Assembly: GCF_007474545.1 (NCBI RefSeq)
Contig: NZ_VKOG01000004.1
Span: 124,001-188,000 of the forward strand
Direction of reading: 5' to 3'
From: Chryseobacterium binzhouense
Lineage (GTDB): Bacteria > Bacteroidota > Bacteroidia > Flavobacteriales > Weeksellaceae
Length of the DNA: 64,000 nt
Positions 43,033 to 51,564 of this stretch are shown one piece after another. The translations under genes and the position numbers were made by a program. Each line of letters opens with the position of its first letter. Positions within the stretch are counted from its first letter, which is position 1. The notes below the pieces were generated by a model, which was given only the letters and a program-made list of their open reading frames with translations, was not told the origin of the DNA and did no database searches.

Positions 43033-45412
43033 AATCCAAAATTTGATCTATAAAAGGCGTTAGATATTCCTCATACATTTGCTCTGTTGTCTTCATTTTC
43101 AGCAGATTTTCCTGCGGAAGAAAATATTCTGAGCCTGAAAATTCAGTTTTGGTTCCGATTGCCAAATATCGTTGAATGGAAGTCGGGATGTAAAAAGCAG
43201 GAATGTTTTTGTTACTGCTATTGAAAGTCATCATTCCACGAGAGTCTGTGATAATTTCACTGCCTTCAGAAAAAGTAAATTTGTTCTTATTTTTTGTTGC
43301 GAATATTTCAACCTTTGATTTGTTTTTTGTTAAAATTAATGCTTCGTTGTAATCAGGTTCCAATGCATATTTAGATATAACCAAATCTTTTGTACCATTG
43401 ATTCCTATGAAATTAAAATTACTCAGAAGTTTATTAGAACCATATTGCAATCTTTCCAATTCCGTTTTTACTTTTGTGTTGCTTTTGGTTATTTCAGGAT
43501 CATTCTTTACCGATTCTAAAGATATCTGTCCGTCAATATTTATTTCAAAAATCCATGGTGAATCATCATTTCTCAGATAAAATTTTCTGTTGAAATAATT
43601 TACTTCAAAATTCAACGGAATTTTATGCTCAGATAAATTTAGTTCAGAATATTCTTTTGTATTCAGATTGAGTTTAGAAATCAGTTTTTTATCTGACTGA
43701 TACTGACATAAAATAAAATGCTGCTGTTTATTTTTTGCCAATGCAAACTGACCTCTCGGTTTTACCGAAATATTTTCGATCAAAACCTCACATCCACGAT
43801 GAATTCTATATTGGTCATAATATTCCCGATTGTAATAATTATCTGAAAGATAAGTTTTCAAAAGCTGTTTTTTAGCACTTAAAATGAAAAATTCACCTTC
43901 ATATAAAAATGCAGCAATCTTGTTTATTGGTATCGGAAACAAAATCGGGTAATTTATCGGAACATCAGTTGCTTTTAATCTTCTTCTATGCAAATTATCA
44001 CTTTTATGGGTCTTTTTCGGCGGATTTGCCCACAATTCCTGCAATGGCAGCATGATTTTCTGAATGTGTTTTCTCGTCCCTTTATGGTGCTTGTAAAAGT
44101 TCAATTCACCATTTGCGGAAGTCGTCACCAAAAATTTCAGACGGTCTCTGTTTTCATGAATAACTTTCTGAATTTTTTGATGATTTAAGTTCTCCTGATT
44201 AGTGATGAAAAATACTTCCAGATCGTTCTCTGTATGCTCTTCGCTAAAAAACTTTTCGAGTGTTTCTGAAACTTCCAGAACCGGACTTACATGATTTTGG
44301 TTTTCTATTACCTCTTCTACCCTGTTAAGAGAAATCGGGAAAATATCATTTCCTAATGCAAAAACTTTACATTCTGAATACGCTTTTGGATGCTTGATAA
44401 CTGCAATTGCCGATGCAAACGCCAAAACTTTTGGGGTTCCCCAGTTTTTCAGGGAAGTATCAATTAAAATAATTCTTTCAAAAATATTTTCTTCAGGTGG
44501 AATTTCCCTTTGAATAAACAACGCTTCATTGTTCGCAATACGGTTCATAAAAACCTCATCCTCATTGGCAAATTCTGACAAAAGCATTTTGTTGAAATCA
44601 CCCTTGTTGGTTATATCCGAGATTCCTCCAATCGGCTGTTCTCCCGGCGAAAGATGACGCATCGGAATTTTCAGACCGCTCCAGATTCTTTTAATTAAGC
44701 TTCCGATCTGAAATGTTTTCGGCTCTTCAATGAGTTCCTGAATAAAATCTTTATCAGTTTCAACGGTGGTTTCTTCTTCCACGACTTCATCTTCCAGTTC
44801 CGGAATATCAATAATGCCTTTCATTGCATTAATAATAGATTCTGTTGTTGGAAATTTACTATTTAAACTGTTCAAAACCCTTAAGTCTCTGGAAAATTTA
44901 GCAATCGTTATTTCGATTTTATTTGCCGAAGCACCTATTAAAAAAGGAGATTTTTTAAGTTCTGACAGAATTTCTTTAGAGGTACGAACGCTAATTGAAT
45001 TGAAATCATCAGTAAACAAAGTCTGAATTAATAAAATCCGGTTTTGTCCTTTTTTATAATTTGAAGGCAGATGATTGAGATTATTTAAAAATCTTACCGA
45101 AGGATCAATAAAATCTCCAATATACTTTACTGAGCTCTTGGGATTTTTCCTAAGCAAATTCTCAAGACTTATTAAATCAATATATCCCTCGTTTGTAGCA
45201 TAAAGAACCAACAAAAAAGGACTAAACAAAGGCAGCCCGTTCTCCAAAGTATTGAGAACTTCTATAATATAAGAACGATAGGCAATAACGCCAATATCAG
45301 GAATAGAGATGAGATTATTTTCGTTATATTCGCTATCATCCTGAATATCCTCATCGGTTGTCCATTCCCAAATAAAATCCTCGTACGACTGAAAATACTC
45401 TTTTACATCCAT
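43022..45412 (-). CDS. vWA-like/beta-rich (probable beta-propeller) fusion protein, MoxR operon
   Basis: 796 residues. An alpha-helical N-terminal part (1-200) is followed by an acidic linker (203-232), then HLSPGEQPIGGISDITNKG (253-271) and MLLSEFANEDEVFMNRI, a conserved block that precedes the vWA domain in related proteins. The vWA-like domain runs from about 312 to 460; its metal-ion motif is degenerate, Asp318-Thr-Ser320-Leu-Lys322, lacking the third Ser. The C-terminal 320 residues are beta-rich with repeated four-strand patterns, consistent with a beta-propeller. The client of the MoxR ATPase would be recognised or remodelled through this protein. It overlaps the genes on both sides by about 10 bases. 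Confidence 0.75.
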   Translation of the reverse strand: MDVKEYFQSYEDFIWEWTTDEDIQDDSEYNENNLISIPDIGVIAYRSYIIEVLNTLENGLPLFSPFLLVLYATNEGYIDLISLENLLRKNPKSSVKYIGDFIDPSVRFLNNLNHLPSNYKKGQNRILLIQTLFTDDFNSISVRTSKEILSELKKSPFLIGASANKIEITIAKFSRDLRVLNSLNSKFPTTESIINAMKGIIDIPELEDEVVEEETTVETDKDFIQELIEEPKTFQIGSLIKRIWSGLKIPMRHLSPGEQPIGGISDITNKGDFNKMLLSEFANEDEVFMNRIANNEALFIQREIPPEENIFERIILIDTSLKNWGTPKVLAFASAIAVIKHPKAYSECKVFALGNDIFPISLNRVEEVIENQNHVSPVLEVSETLEKFFSEEHTENDLEVFFITNQENLNHQKIQKVIHENRDRLKFLVTTSANGELNFYKHHKGTRKHIQKIMLPLQELWANPPKKTHKSDNLHRRRLKATDVPINYPILFPIPINKIAAFLYEGEFFILSAKKQLLKTYLSDNYYNREYYDQYRIHRGCEVLIENISVKPRGQFALAKNKQQHFILCQYQSDKKLISKLNLNTKEYSELNLSEHKIPLNFEVNYFNRKFYLRNDDSPWIFEINIDGQISLESVKNDPEITKSNTKVKTELERLQYGSNKLLSNFNFIGINGTKDLVISKYALEPDYNEALILTKNKSKVEIFATKNKNKFTFSEGSEIITDSRGMMTFNSSNKNIPAFYIPTSIQRYLAIGTKTEFSGSEYFLPQENLLKMKTTEQMYEEYLTPFIDQILDYGI

Positions 45413-46146
45413 TCCAAAGATTTTTCTGTTAAACGAAATGAACTTACAGATAACTTCCGGAAATCATCTTTATTAAGATGCAAAACATTTCCGCTTTCGT
45501 TCCATAAAAGCCATTTTTCATCACATTCATTGTACTTTTTCTGCAATAAAACACTCAGATTTTTAAATTCAAAATCAAAACCGGTTGGCAAAAAATGTCC
45601 GTCCTTCTCCCAAAATGTTTTTCCAGGGAAACTAAGTAATGGTATTCCGGTAAACAGTGCCTTATTTCCAACCACAATCCAGTTGATTTTTTCTAATTTA
45701 AATTTAGGCAAGGTTATCATTACATCCTTAATTTCAGCAATCGAACATAATAAAACCGTTGCAGGATGCTCTTCTTCGCTGGGTTTCAGTTTGACTTCAA
45801 TTTTTCCATCAATTCCAAAAAAATTATTGTTGGAAATAGGAAATTTTAGCCTTAAAGCTTTATCAATAGGAGTCCAGAGCAAAGCCGTTCTCATTTTTTT
45901 GCTTGGAACCAGAGCCTCTTTCCTGAATAAAAGTCCGTCTCTTAATTCATAAAGCAGAAAATTAGGCAACTGCTGAATTTCAGATGAAACAGCCTGTTCG
46001 TCGGTAAAACCTTTCAGCCAAACTACGTCTTCCTCCAAGGCAATCTGAACATTTTTCCAGTCACGGATGGAACCCAGAAAATCTTCATCTGCACGCGGAA
46101 TTTCTGCCCAGAACTCTTTTAGACTGTTTGAAGGATCTTTTGCCAT
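45403..46146 (-). CDS. Unknown protein between MoxR and vWA genes (bpX-type component)
   Basis: 247 residues, no signal peptide or membrane segment. It contains several Trp-centred strands (VQIALEEDVVWLKGF, EKINWIVVGNKALFTGIPL) and GKTFWEKDGHFLPTGFDFEF, suggesting a compact beta-rich domain. Small proteins of this kind stand between the ATPase and the vWA protein in MoxR-vWA-beta-propeller systems, where they were given bpX numbers; I cannot say which one this is. The gene overlaps the end of the MoxR gene by 28 bases and the vWA gene by 10. Confidence 0.65.
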   Translation of the reverse strand: MAKDPSNSLKEFWAEIPRADEDFLGSIRDWKNVQIALEEDVVWLKGFTDEQAVSSEIQQLPNFLLYELRDGLLFRKEALVPSKKMRTALLWTPIDKALRLKFPISNNNFFGIDGKIEVKLKPSEEEHPATVLLCSIAEIKDVMITLPKFKLEKINWIVVGNKALFTGIPLLSFPGKTFWEKDGHFLPTGFDFEFKNLSVLLQKKYNECDEKWLLWNESGNVLHLNKDDFRKLSVSSFRLTEKSLEWM

Positions 46147-47252
46147 AGACTTTCAATTTCCTGTTGAATGTACTGTTTCTGTTCAGGATTTCTGATCCAC
46201 TCGCATCGCGTCTGAAGATATCTTAGTTTATCTTTGATCACGTTCTGCTCTTCAAAACTTAAAGAACCCTGATTCCATCTTTCAATCAGGATTTTTACAT
46301 CTTTCATCACTTCTTCCGGATTCGGCGTTTTGTTTTGCATTGCCTGAGGATGAGATTTGGGGTTGTCATCTATTTCAATCGTTCTGTTGATGATGCCTTC
46401 TAAAATCTCAATCTGTTCTTCGGTATCCCAAATATGTTTCAGCACCCACAAATCTGACAAAATGGCTTCGTTTCTGCCACAAATTAAAGCACTTGCTGCG
46501 ATGAGGTTCTGTAATTTTACGGCTCTACGATCAGAAATAGCAATTCCTGTATTTCGGAGATTGATGATTGTATTTAAATATACTTCGTAAATCGGTCTCA
46601 GATCGACTGTTTTACACAAATTCTGAAGTTCTTTTATTTCGTGGGAGAGAATTTCCGGAGTTTCTGTTTCGGTATTGTTTTCCAGTTTTCTTCCGGCTAA
46701 AAGTACCTGCTGAAGAAGATCGGGATGAACATAATCTACATTAATTCTGATCAGAAAGCGGTCGAACAACGCGTTCAAGGCTTCATCTTCAGGAAGAACG
46801 TTGCTTGCTCCCACGAACATGAGCGCGGGAAGATGCTTGGTTTCTTTTCCTCTTTTAAAAATCTTTTCATTTAAAGCCATCAACAGGGAATTCAGAATGG
46901 CTGAATTAGCATTGAAGATTTCGTCCAGAAAAACCATGGATGCTTCGGGCATCATTCCTTCTGTGTTGGTTAATAATTCTCCTTCTTTTAATTTTCTGAT
47001 ATCAAAAGGACCGAAAATTTCGTTCGGCTCGGTAAAACGGGTTAATAAATATTCGAAATTTTTTCCGTCTTTTACTGTTTTTGCCAACGTTCTTACAATG
47101 GCAGATTTTGCGGTTCCGGGAGGTCCGTACAAAAATGCGTTTTCTCTTGCCAAAAGGCAGATTCCCAATAAATCGACGACGTCATTTTTTCCGACAAATG
47201 TATCTTTTACGAAGGCTAAAACCTTGTTTAATTTTTCTATATTTTGAGTCAT
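46119..47252 (-). CDS. MoxR/RavA-type AAA+ ATPase
   Basis: 377 residues from the ATG at 47252; the open frame extends 14 codons upstream into AT-rich sequence and is not used. Walker A is GPPGTAKS (43-50), Walker B MVFLDEIF (106-113), sensor 1 GASN (148-151) and the Arg finger LFDRF (162-166). The sequence TRFTEPNEIFGPFDI after Walker A and the C-terminal lid are like RavA. MoxR ATPases remodel proteins together with vWA-domain partners; here the partner is encoded two genes downstream. No sign of truncation. Confidence 0.93.
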   Translation of the reverse strand: MTQNIEKLNKVLAFVKDTFVGKNDVVDLLGICLLARENAFLYGPPGTAKSAIVRTLAKTVKDGKNFEYLLTRFTEPNEIFGPFDIRKLKEGELLTNTEGMMPEASMVFLDEIFNANSAILNSLLMALNEKIFKRGKETKHLPALMFVGASNVLPEDEALNALFDRFLIRINVDYVHPDLLQQVLLAGRKLENNTETETPEILSHEIKELQNLCKTVDLRPIYEVYLNTIINLRNTGIAISDRRAVKLQNLIAASALICGRNEAILSDLWVLKHIWDTEEQIEILEGIINRTIEIDDNPKSHPQAMQNKTPNPEEVMKDVKILIERWNQGSLSFEEQNVIKDKLRYLQTRCEWIRNPEQKQYIQQEIESLWQKILQTV

Positions 47253-47306
47253 TTGTTTTTTTATTGTAATTATTGACTTCTTTTTTAATTGCAACTGTTT
47301 TTTAAA

Positions 47307-47387
47307 CGCAAAGTCCGCAAAGTTTTTTTTGACTACTAACTGTTTTTAAGTTCGCTAAGGCGTTTCACTTAACTAAGTGAGCAAAGG
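47307..47387. repeat. Degenerate palindromic repeat between the unknown gene and moxR
   Basis: Left part: two direct copies of CGCAAAGT (47307-47314 and 47316-47323) followed by T8. Right part: GTTCGCTAAGGCG and a perfect palindrome TCACTTA-AC-TAAGTGA (47365-47380). The motifs CGCAAAG and TTCGCTAAGG recall a dispersed flavobacterial intergenic repeat I know from memory. It fills almost the whole gap between the two genes of the operon. Confidence 0.5.
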
Positions 47388-48026
47388 TTAGTTTTCTGTT
47401 GTTTTCAGTTCTTTCCAATAAATATCTTTATAAATGCCAAATTCCGCAATCAGTAATTGATTGATGTATGGAATTTCAGCAAGTTTATAATCTTTTTTCT
47501 CAACAATTCTTTCGAGATATAGTTTTCGGTAAGTTTTGTCTTTTAACTCTTCTTCCCAGTTGATTTCTTCAAGATCCAGATCACATCCAACCGCTGAATA
47601 GTGAAACTGTTTTAAAATATTTTCCAGCATTTTAATCAATGGATCTTCGGAATCTGCAACCTGTAATGCATCATAAATTTGCGGTAAAAATCTTAAAGTT
47701 AAATCTGCCGAAATAATTGCCGAAATATCTTTTTCACTCTGAAAATCTACAATTAATTTCTGCAAATCTTTTGTCGTATCTTTTCTTATAAGGTACAACT
47801 GTGCACTATGATAAACAACTTTTGCCGCCCAAATTGCTGCATTTTTGCTAAATGATATTGTATCTGCAAGAAAATTGAGTCTTTCTCTTTCAAATTCTGA
47901 TTGAAGATAATCTGCTGCATCCTGTTCTTCTTTTGCAGAAGTTTGGTGAAGATCTGAATAGACGATCAGTGAGCCGTCTTTTCTGAGTTGTAAAATTGTA
48001 TCTAAAAATGGAGATTTATTTTGCAT
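47388..48026 (-). CDS. Unknown helical protein, first gene of the MoxR operon
   Basis: 212 residues, predicted almost entirely helical, cytoplasmic and acidic near the C-terminus (GCDLDLEEINWEEELKDKTY). No domain recognised. It begins right behind a -7 box, with only about 7 bases between box and ATG. The gap to moxR is 135 bases and holds a repeat, so it may be loosely coupled with the rest. Its constant position in front of a MoxR gene, if found in other genomes, would make it a core part of the system. Confidence 0.7.
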   Translation of the reverse strand: MQNKSPFLDTILQLRKDGSLIVYSDLHQTSAKEEQDAADYLQSEFERERLNFLADTISFSKNAAIWAAKVVYHSAQLYLIRKDTTKDLQKLIVDFQSEKDISAIISADLTLRFLPQIYDALQVADSEDPLIKMLENILKQFHYSAVGCDLDLEEINWEEELKDKTYRKLYLERIVEKKDYKLAEIPYINQLLIAEFGIYKDIYWKELKTTEN

Positions 48027-48033
48027 TGCTGAA

Positions 48034-48041
48034 CAAATTTA
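48034..48041 (-). promoter_or_regulatory. Putative -7 box for the MoxR operon
   Basis: TAAATTTG on the minus strand; the start codon at 48026 begins 8 bases after it, which implies a leader of zero to a few bases. No TTG at -33. Confidence 0.45.
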
Positions 48042-48122
48042 AAATTTTTTCCGAATTATCTGAATTTTAACATGTTGATTTTATCATCTTTTAAAGATGT
48101 CTTTTGATGAAAAACCTGAATT

Positions 48123-48216
48123 CTAGCCCCGATTGCAGCGGCATCCTTTTTTGTGGCGGCGAAGTGAAACGGAGCCGCCGCAAAAAAGATACAGCGGAAA
48201 GCGGGAAAAAGCTCCT
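48123..48216. ncRNA. Structured intergenic element, possible RNA or palindromic repeat
   Basis: GC-rich island in AT-rich surroundings. The core is a 14-pair stem TTTTTTGTGGCGGC (48147-48160) with GCCGCCGCAAAAAA (48174-48187), loop 13 bases; the stem is extended by ATC/GAT across one bulged C. Outer arms AGCCCCG (48125-48131) and CGGG...AGCT (48202-48213) can close a second helix, and AGCGG occurs on both sides (48136-48140 and 48193-48197). I recall closely similar sequences scattered through Chryseobacterium and Flavobacterium genomes. It could be an RNA, a transcript-end structure or a mobile palindrome. It lies between divergent genes. Confidence 0.5.
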
Positions 48217-48305
48217 AAAAAAATATTCGACCTTATCAAAAAATTTTTACTAGATATGATGAAAATACATTAAAAATACCTGAGTCTGATAATTCAGTTA
48301 ATTAT

Positions 48306-48313
48306 TATCTTTG
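48306..48313 (+). promoter_or_regulatory. Putative -7 box for deoD
   Basis: TATCTTTG, full consensus match, 22 bases before the ATG at 48336. Confidence 0.5.
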
Positions 48314-48335
48314 TGAAAATTTTTAAATTAAAAAA

Positions 48336-49046
48336 ATGAGCATTCACATCAGTGCCAAAAAAGGAGAAATCGCAAAAGTAGTTTTACAACCGGGAGATCC
48401 TTTAAGAGCAAAATATATCGCAGAAAATTTCCTTGAAAATGCAAAATTGGTCAGTCAGACAAGAGGCATTTTTTATTATACAGGAACTTATAAAGGCAAA
48501 GAAATTACCGTTGGTGCAAGCGGAATGGGTTTTCCAAGCATCGGAATTTATTCTTTTGAACTTTTTACGGAATACGAGGTAGATACAATCATCAGAATCG
48601 GAACCTGCGGCGGATATTCTAATGATGTGAAATTATTTGATCTCCTGAACGTGGAAAATGCAGCAAGCGAGAGTACGTATGCAAAATTTGCATGGGGATT
48701 TGAGGAAGATATCCTTTCACACCAGGGAAACATTTATGACATCATCAATGAGACTTCAAAAGAACTGGAATTAGCATCAAGACCTGTCAATATTCACAGC
48801 AGTGATATTTTTTACAGAAAAGATCCTGCCGTTCCTGAAATTGCTACAAAATACAACTGTCCTGCTGTAGAAATGGAAGCTTTCGGTTTGTTTGCCAATG
48901 CTAAACAATTAGGGAAAAATGCAGCGACTATTCTCACCGTTTCGGATATTATTCCTACTCATGAACAAATTTCTGCTGACGAAAGAGAAAGAGCTTTAAA
49001 ACCCATGATAGAATTAGCTCTGGAATCTGCATTAAAGGTAATTTAA
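48336..49046 (+). CDS. deoD: Purine-nucleoside phosphorylase (DeoD type)
   Basis: Cleaves purine nucleosides with phosphate to base and ribose-1-phosphate in salvage. Features of the hexameric PNP/UP family: QPGDPLRAKYIAENF near the start, the phosphate-site loop VGASGMGFPSIGIYSFELF, RIGTCGGYSNDVKLFD, the ribose-binding CPAVEMEAFGLF and the catalytic Asp in TVSDIIPTHE. 236 residues is usual. Single gene with its own -7 box and terminator. Confidence 0.95.
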   Translation: MSIHISAKKGEIAKVVLQPGDPLRAKYIAENFLENAKLVSQTRGIFYYTGTYKGKEITVGASGMGFPSIGIYSFELFTEYEVDTIIRIGTCGGYSNDVKLFDLLNVENAASESTYAKFAWGFEEDILSHQGNIYDIINETSKELELASRPVNIHSSDIFYRKDPAVPEIATKYNCPAVEMEAFGLFANAKQLGKNAATILTVSDIIPTHEQISADERERALKPMIELALESALKVI

Positions 49047-49067
49047 TCTGAAAAACATATAAAATAT

Positions 49068-49097
49068 AAGCTCACCTCGTTTTTGAAGTGAGCTTTT
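49068..49097. terminator. Terminator between deoD and the convergent gene
   Basis: Stem AAGCTCAC/GTGAGCTT with further TC/GA pairing and T4, 21 bases after the deoD stop codon. Confidence 0.8.
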
Positions 49098-49101
49098 GTA
49101 T

Positions 49102-49875
49102 TTAATCATTTTTTTTGAGATGAAAAGACTTCGGATCAGGATACTTAAAGCTATATCCAAGCTCTAAAATGATTTTTTCTGAAGAAATAATTCTGTTTTC
49201 AGGATTGAATTCATCGGGCAAAGGAAGATTTTTTTGGCTGGAAATTACTTCAGCTTTAGTCGGATGAATGGGAGCTACAACATTGTATAATTTTGAATGC
49301 AGCCTCTGATTGATCATCAATTCTATCACCAAAGCAATATCTTCGTAATGGATGTGATTGACTCGTGCATTTGTATCTGATACATTATAATTGCTCAACA
49401 ATCTGTTGTCTCCCATTAAACCAGCCAATCTCAAAATATTGATCTGCGGATATTTTGCTTTAATTATTCTTTCTTCCGTAACTTGTTGGGAAGGCAAATC
49501 TTCTTCTGAAAATTCTTTTAGCTGATCTGGATAGACTCCCGTGGAATTCATGAAAAACATTTGTTTGTCATAATCTCCAATGAATGAAAATAAATTCTGA
49601 AACCGATTTTGTAAAGTTTCTTCTGAATATCTTTTATGAGAAAACGGAACAGTAATAATTACAGCATCCAGATCTGAAATATTTTCCCATTGATTGATAT
49701 TGTCAATGATTTTATCATCCGGAAAACTTACGATCGTGGGATTGAGATTTCTTACCTTTAAGACTTCTGCTTTTTCGCTATTTGTTGTCGTAGTAAATAT
49801 TTCAAAAACCGAATTCCATTTTTCGGCTAATCTTAAACCCAGCCAGCCACAACCGATTATTCCTATTTTTTTCAT
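49102..49875 (-). CDS. NAD(P)-binding sugar epimerase-like protein
   Basis: 257 residues. The N-terminal Rossmann fold KKIGIIGCGWLGLRLAEKW has the GxGxxG-type loop at 8-13. Further features (FFMNSTGVYP, ILRLAGLMGDNRLLSN, HIHYEDIALVIELMI) are those of atypical extended SDR proteins such as YeeZ. The substrate is unknown. It starts 14 bases after the GNAT-nitrilase gene on the same strand, so the two are probably cotranscribed. Confidence 0.82.
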   Translation of the reverse strand: MKKIGIIGCGWLGLRLAEKWNSVFEIFTTTTNSEKAEVLKVRNLNPTIVSFPDDKIIDNINQWENISDLDAVIITVPFSHKRYSEETLQNRFQNLFSFIGDYDKQMFFMNSTGVYPDQLKEFSEEDLPSQQVTEERIIKAKYPQINILRLAGLMGDNRLLSNYNVSDTNARVNHIHYEDIALVIELMINQRLHSKLYNVVAPIHPTKAEVISSQKNLPLPDEFNPENRIISSEKIILELGYSFKYPDPKSFHLKKND

Positions 49876-49889
49876 TTTAGAATTATAAT

Positions 49890-51392
49890 TTACCTTAAAT
49901 ATGTTTCGTACAAATCTTTCCTGCGATCATTCAAAATCTGAACTGAACCATTATAGTGAAGATCTTTCAGCAAATTCAAATCAACATCAACAATTAAGGT
50001 CATTTCTGTATTGGGTGTTGCTTCTCCCTTTATGGCATTTGACGGAAAGGCAAAATCTGAAGGCGTGAAAACCGCCGCCTGACCAAACTGAATATCCATA
50101 TTATTTACTCCCGGTAAATTTCCTACACATCCTGCAATAGCAACATAACATTCGTTTTCTATGGCTCTTGCTGCAGCACAATGACGAACTCTGGTATATG
50201 CATTCTGCGTATCAGTTAGATAAGGAACAAAAAGAATTTTCATTCCCTGATCGGCGAGAATTCTCGGCAGTTCCGGAAACTCCACATCGTAACAGATTAC
50301 CAAACCTATTTTCCCGCAGTCGGTATCGAAAACTCTGATTTCACTTCCGCCTTTCATCCCATAATATTTCCTTTCGTTGGGTGTGATGTGCACTTTTCTG
50401 TATTCATCTATTCTTCCGTCACGATGCAGCAGGTAACTGACGTTATACAATTCGTTATTTTCATAAATCGGCATGCTTCCTGAAATAATATTGACATTAT
50501 AACTGATCGCTAATTCTGAGATTTTATTTTTAATCTGTTCTGTCAGCTTTGCCAGCTCAATCATACTGTCTCTCTCCGAAAGCTTATTGAAAGGGGCAAG
50601 CAAAGGTGTATTGAATAGCTCCGGAAAAAGTACAAAATCTGATTTATAATCTCCCATTACATTAACAAAAAACTCTACCTGCTCATAAAATTCATTAATA
50701 TCTTTGAAATGCCTCATTTGCCATTGCACCAGCCCAAGTCTCACAACACTATCCTGCATCGTGTTGGGTTTTTTGCTGTAATAGATATTATTCCACTGCA
50801 TTAAAACCGCATTTTCACGGGAAGCTTCATCTTCCGGAAGATATTTTTTAAGAACTTTTATCGGCAAAAAATTATTGGAAAGCTGGAATGAAAGCACAGG
50901 GTCATACATTTCTTTATCCCTCACTTTTCTAATGTATTCTCTGGGTGATAGCTCGTGACTGTATTTATGATAATGAGGAATTCTACCGCCCAGAATGATG
51001 GATTTGAGGTTGAGCTGTTCACAAAGTTCTTTTCTGGCATCATACAATCTTCTTCCCAATCTCAGTTCCCGATACTGAGGATCTACAAATATTTCGATTC
51101 CATATAAAACATTTCCTGTTGAAATATGTGTATTGAATGTGTAATTACCGGTAATATCGCTATAGGTATGATCATCACCAAATTCATCATAATTTACAAT
51201 GATAGATAGAGCAACTGCAGCAATTTTATCATCTACAGTAATACAGATCTGTCCTGCTTCGAAGATTTTATTGAGTTTTGCAATACTTTTTTTTGACCAG
51301 ACGTACTCTGACATTTGAGGATAGGCTCTTCTCATGGTGTCTACCAGCTCATCATAGTCTTCCACTTTCAGCGTTCGTGTTTCTATCTGCAT
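49890..51392 (-). CDS. GNAT acetyltransferase-nitrilase fusion protein
   Basis: 500 residues with two catalytic modules. Residues 1-170 are a GNAT N-acetyltransferase, with the acetyl-CoA strand YGIEIFVDPQYRELRLGRRLY (about 98-118). Residues 215-500 are a carbon-nitrogen hydrolase (nitrilase) domain with the complete catalytic triad: Glu258 in LFPELF, Lys333 in YRKVHITPNE and Cys367 in VICYDVEFPE. Fused proteins like this are known in several phyla but have no settled substrate. An amide or amidine substrate is expected. First gene of a pair with the epimerase-like protein. Confidence 0.92.
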   Translation of the reverse strand: MQIETRTLKVEDYDELVDTMRRAYPQMSEYVWSKKSIAKLNKIFEAGQICITVDDKIAAVALSIIVNYDEFGDDHTYSDITGNYTFNTHISTGNVLYGIEIFVDPQYRELRLGRRLYDARKELCEQLNLKSIILGGRIPHYHKYSHELSPREYIRKVRDKEMYDPVLSFQLSNNFLPIKVLKKYLPEDEASRENAVLMQWNNIYYSKKPNTMQDSVVRLGLVQWQMRHFKDINEFYEQVEFFVNVMGDYKSDFVLFPELFNTPLLAPFNKLSERDSMIELAKLTEQIKNKISELAISYNVNIISGSMPIYENNELYNVSYLLHRDGRIDEYRKVHITPNERKYYGMKGGSEIRVFDTDCGKIGLVICYDVEFPELPRILADQGMKILFVPYLTDTQNAYTRVRHCAAARAIENECYVAIAGCVGNLPGVNNMDIQFGQAAVFTPSDFAFPSNAIKGEATPNTEMTLIVDVDLNLLKDLHYNGSVQILNDRRKDLYETYLR

Positions 51393-51511
51393 ATTTTTTA
51401 TTTTTTTTAAAGTTACTTAAAAACTTAGAAAATATCAAGTTCAACAAACTTTTGCTTTCTTGGAGAAAATAAATTGAGCTTACTATAAATATTAGAGAGA
51501 TCCAAAAAAAT

Positions 51512-51542
51512 AAAAGAACCTTTATTTGAAAGGCTCTCTTTT
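51512..51542 (-). terminator. Terminator after the sugar dehydrogenase gene
   Basis: Stem AAAAGAACCTTT against AAAGGCTCT...TTTT with one mismatch and a short loop, 23 bases beyond the stop codon on the minus strand. Confidence 0.65.
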
Positions 51543-51564
51543 AATTATAATATCTTTCCAGGCT

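Noticed and set aside
40371-48026. Prophage or integrative element
   Set aside because: No integrase, att-like direct repeats, tRNA junction or change in gene style marks the ends of the MoxR operon.
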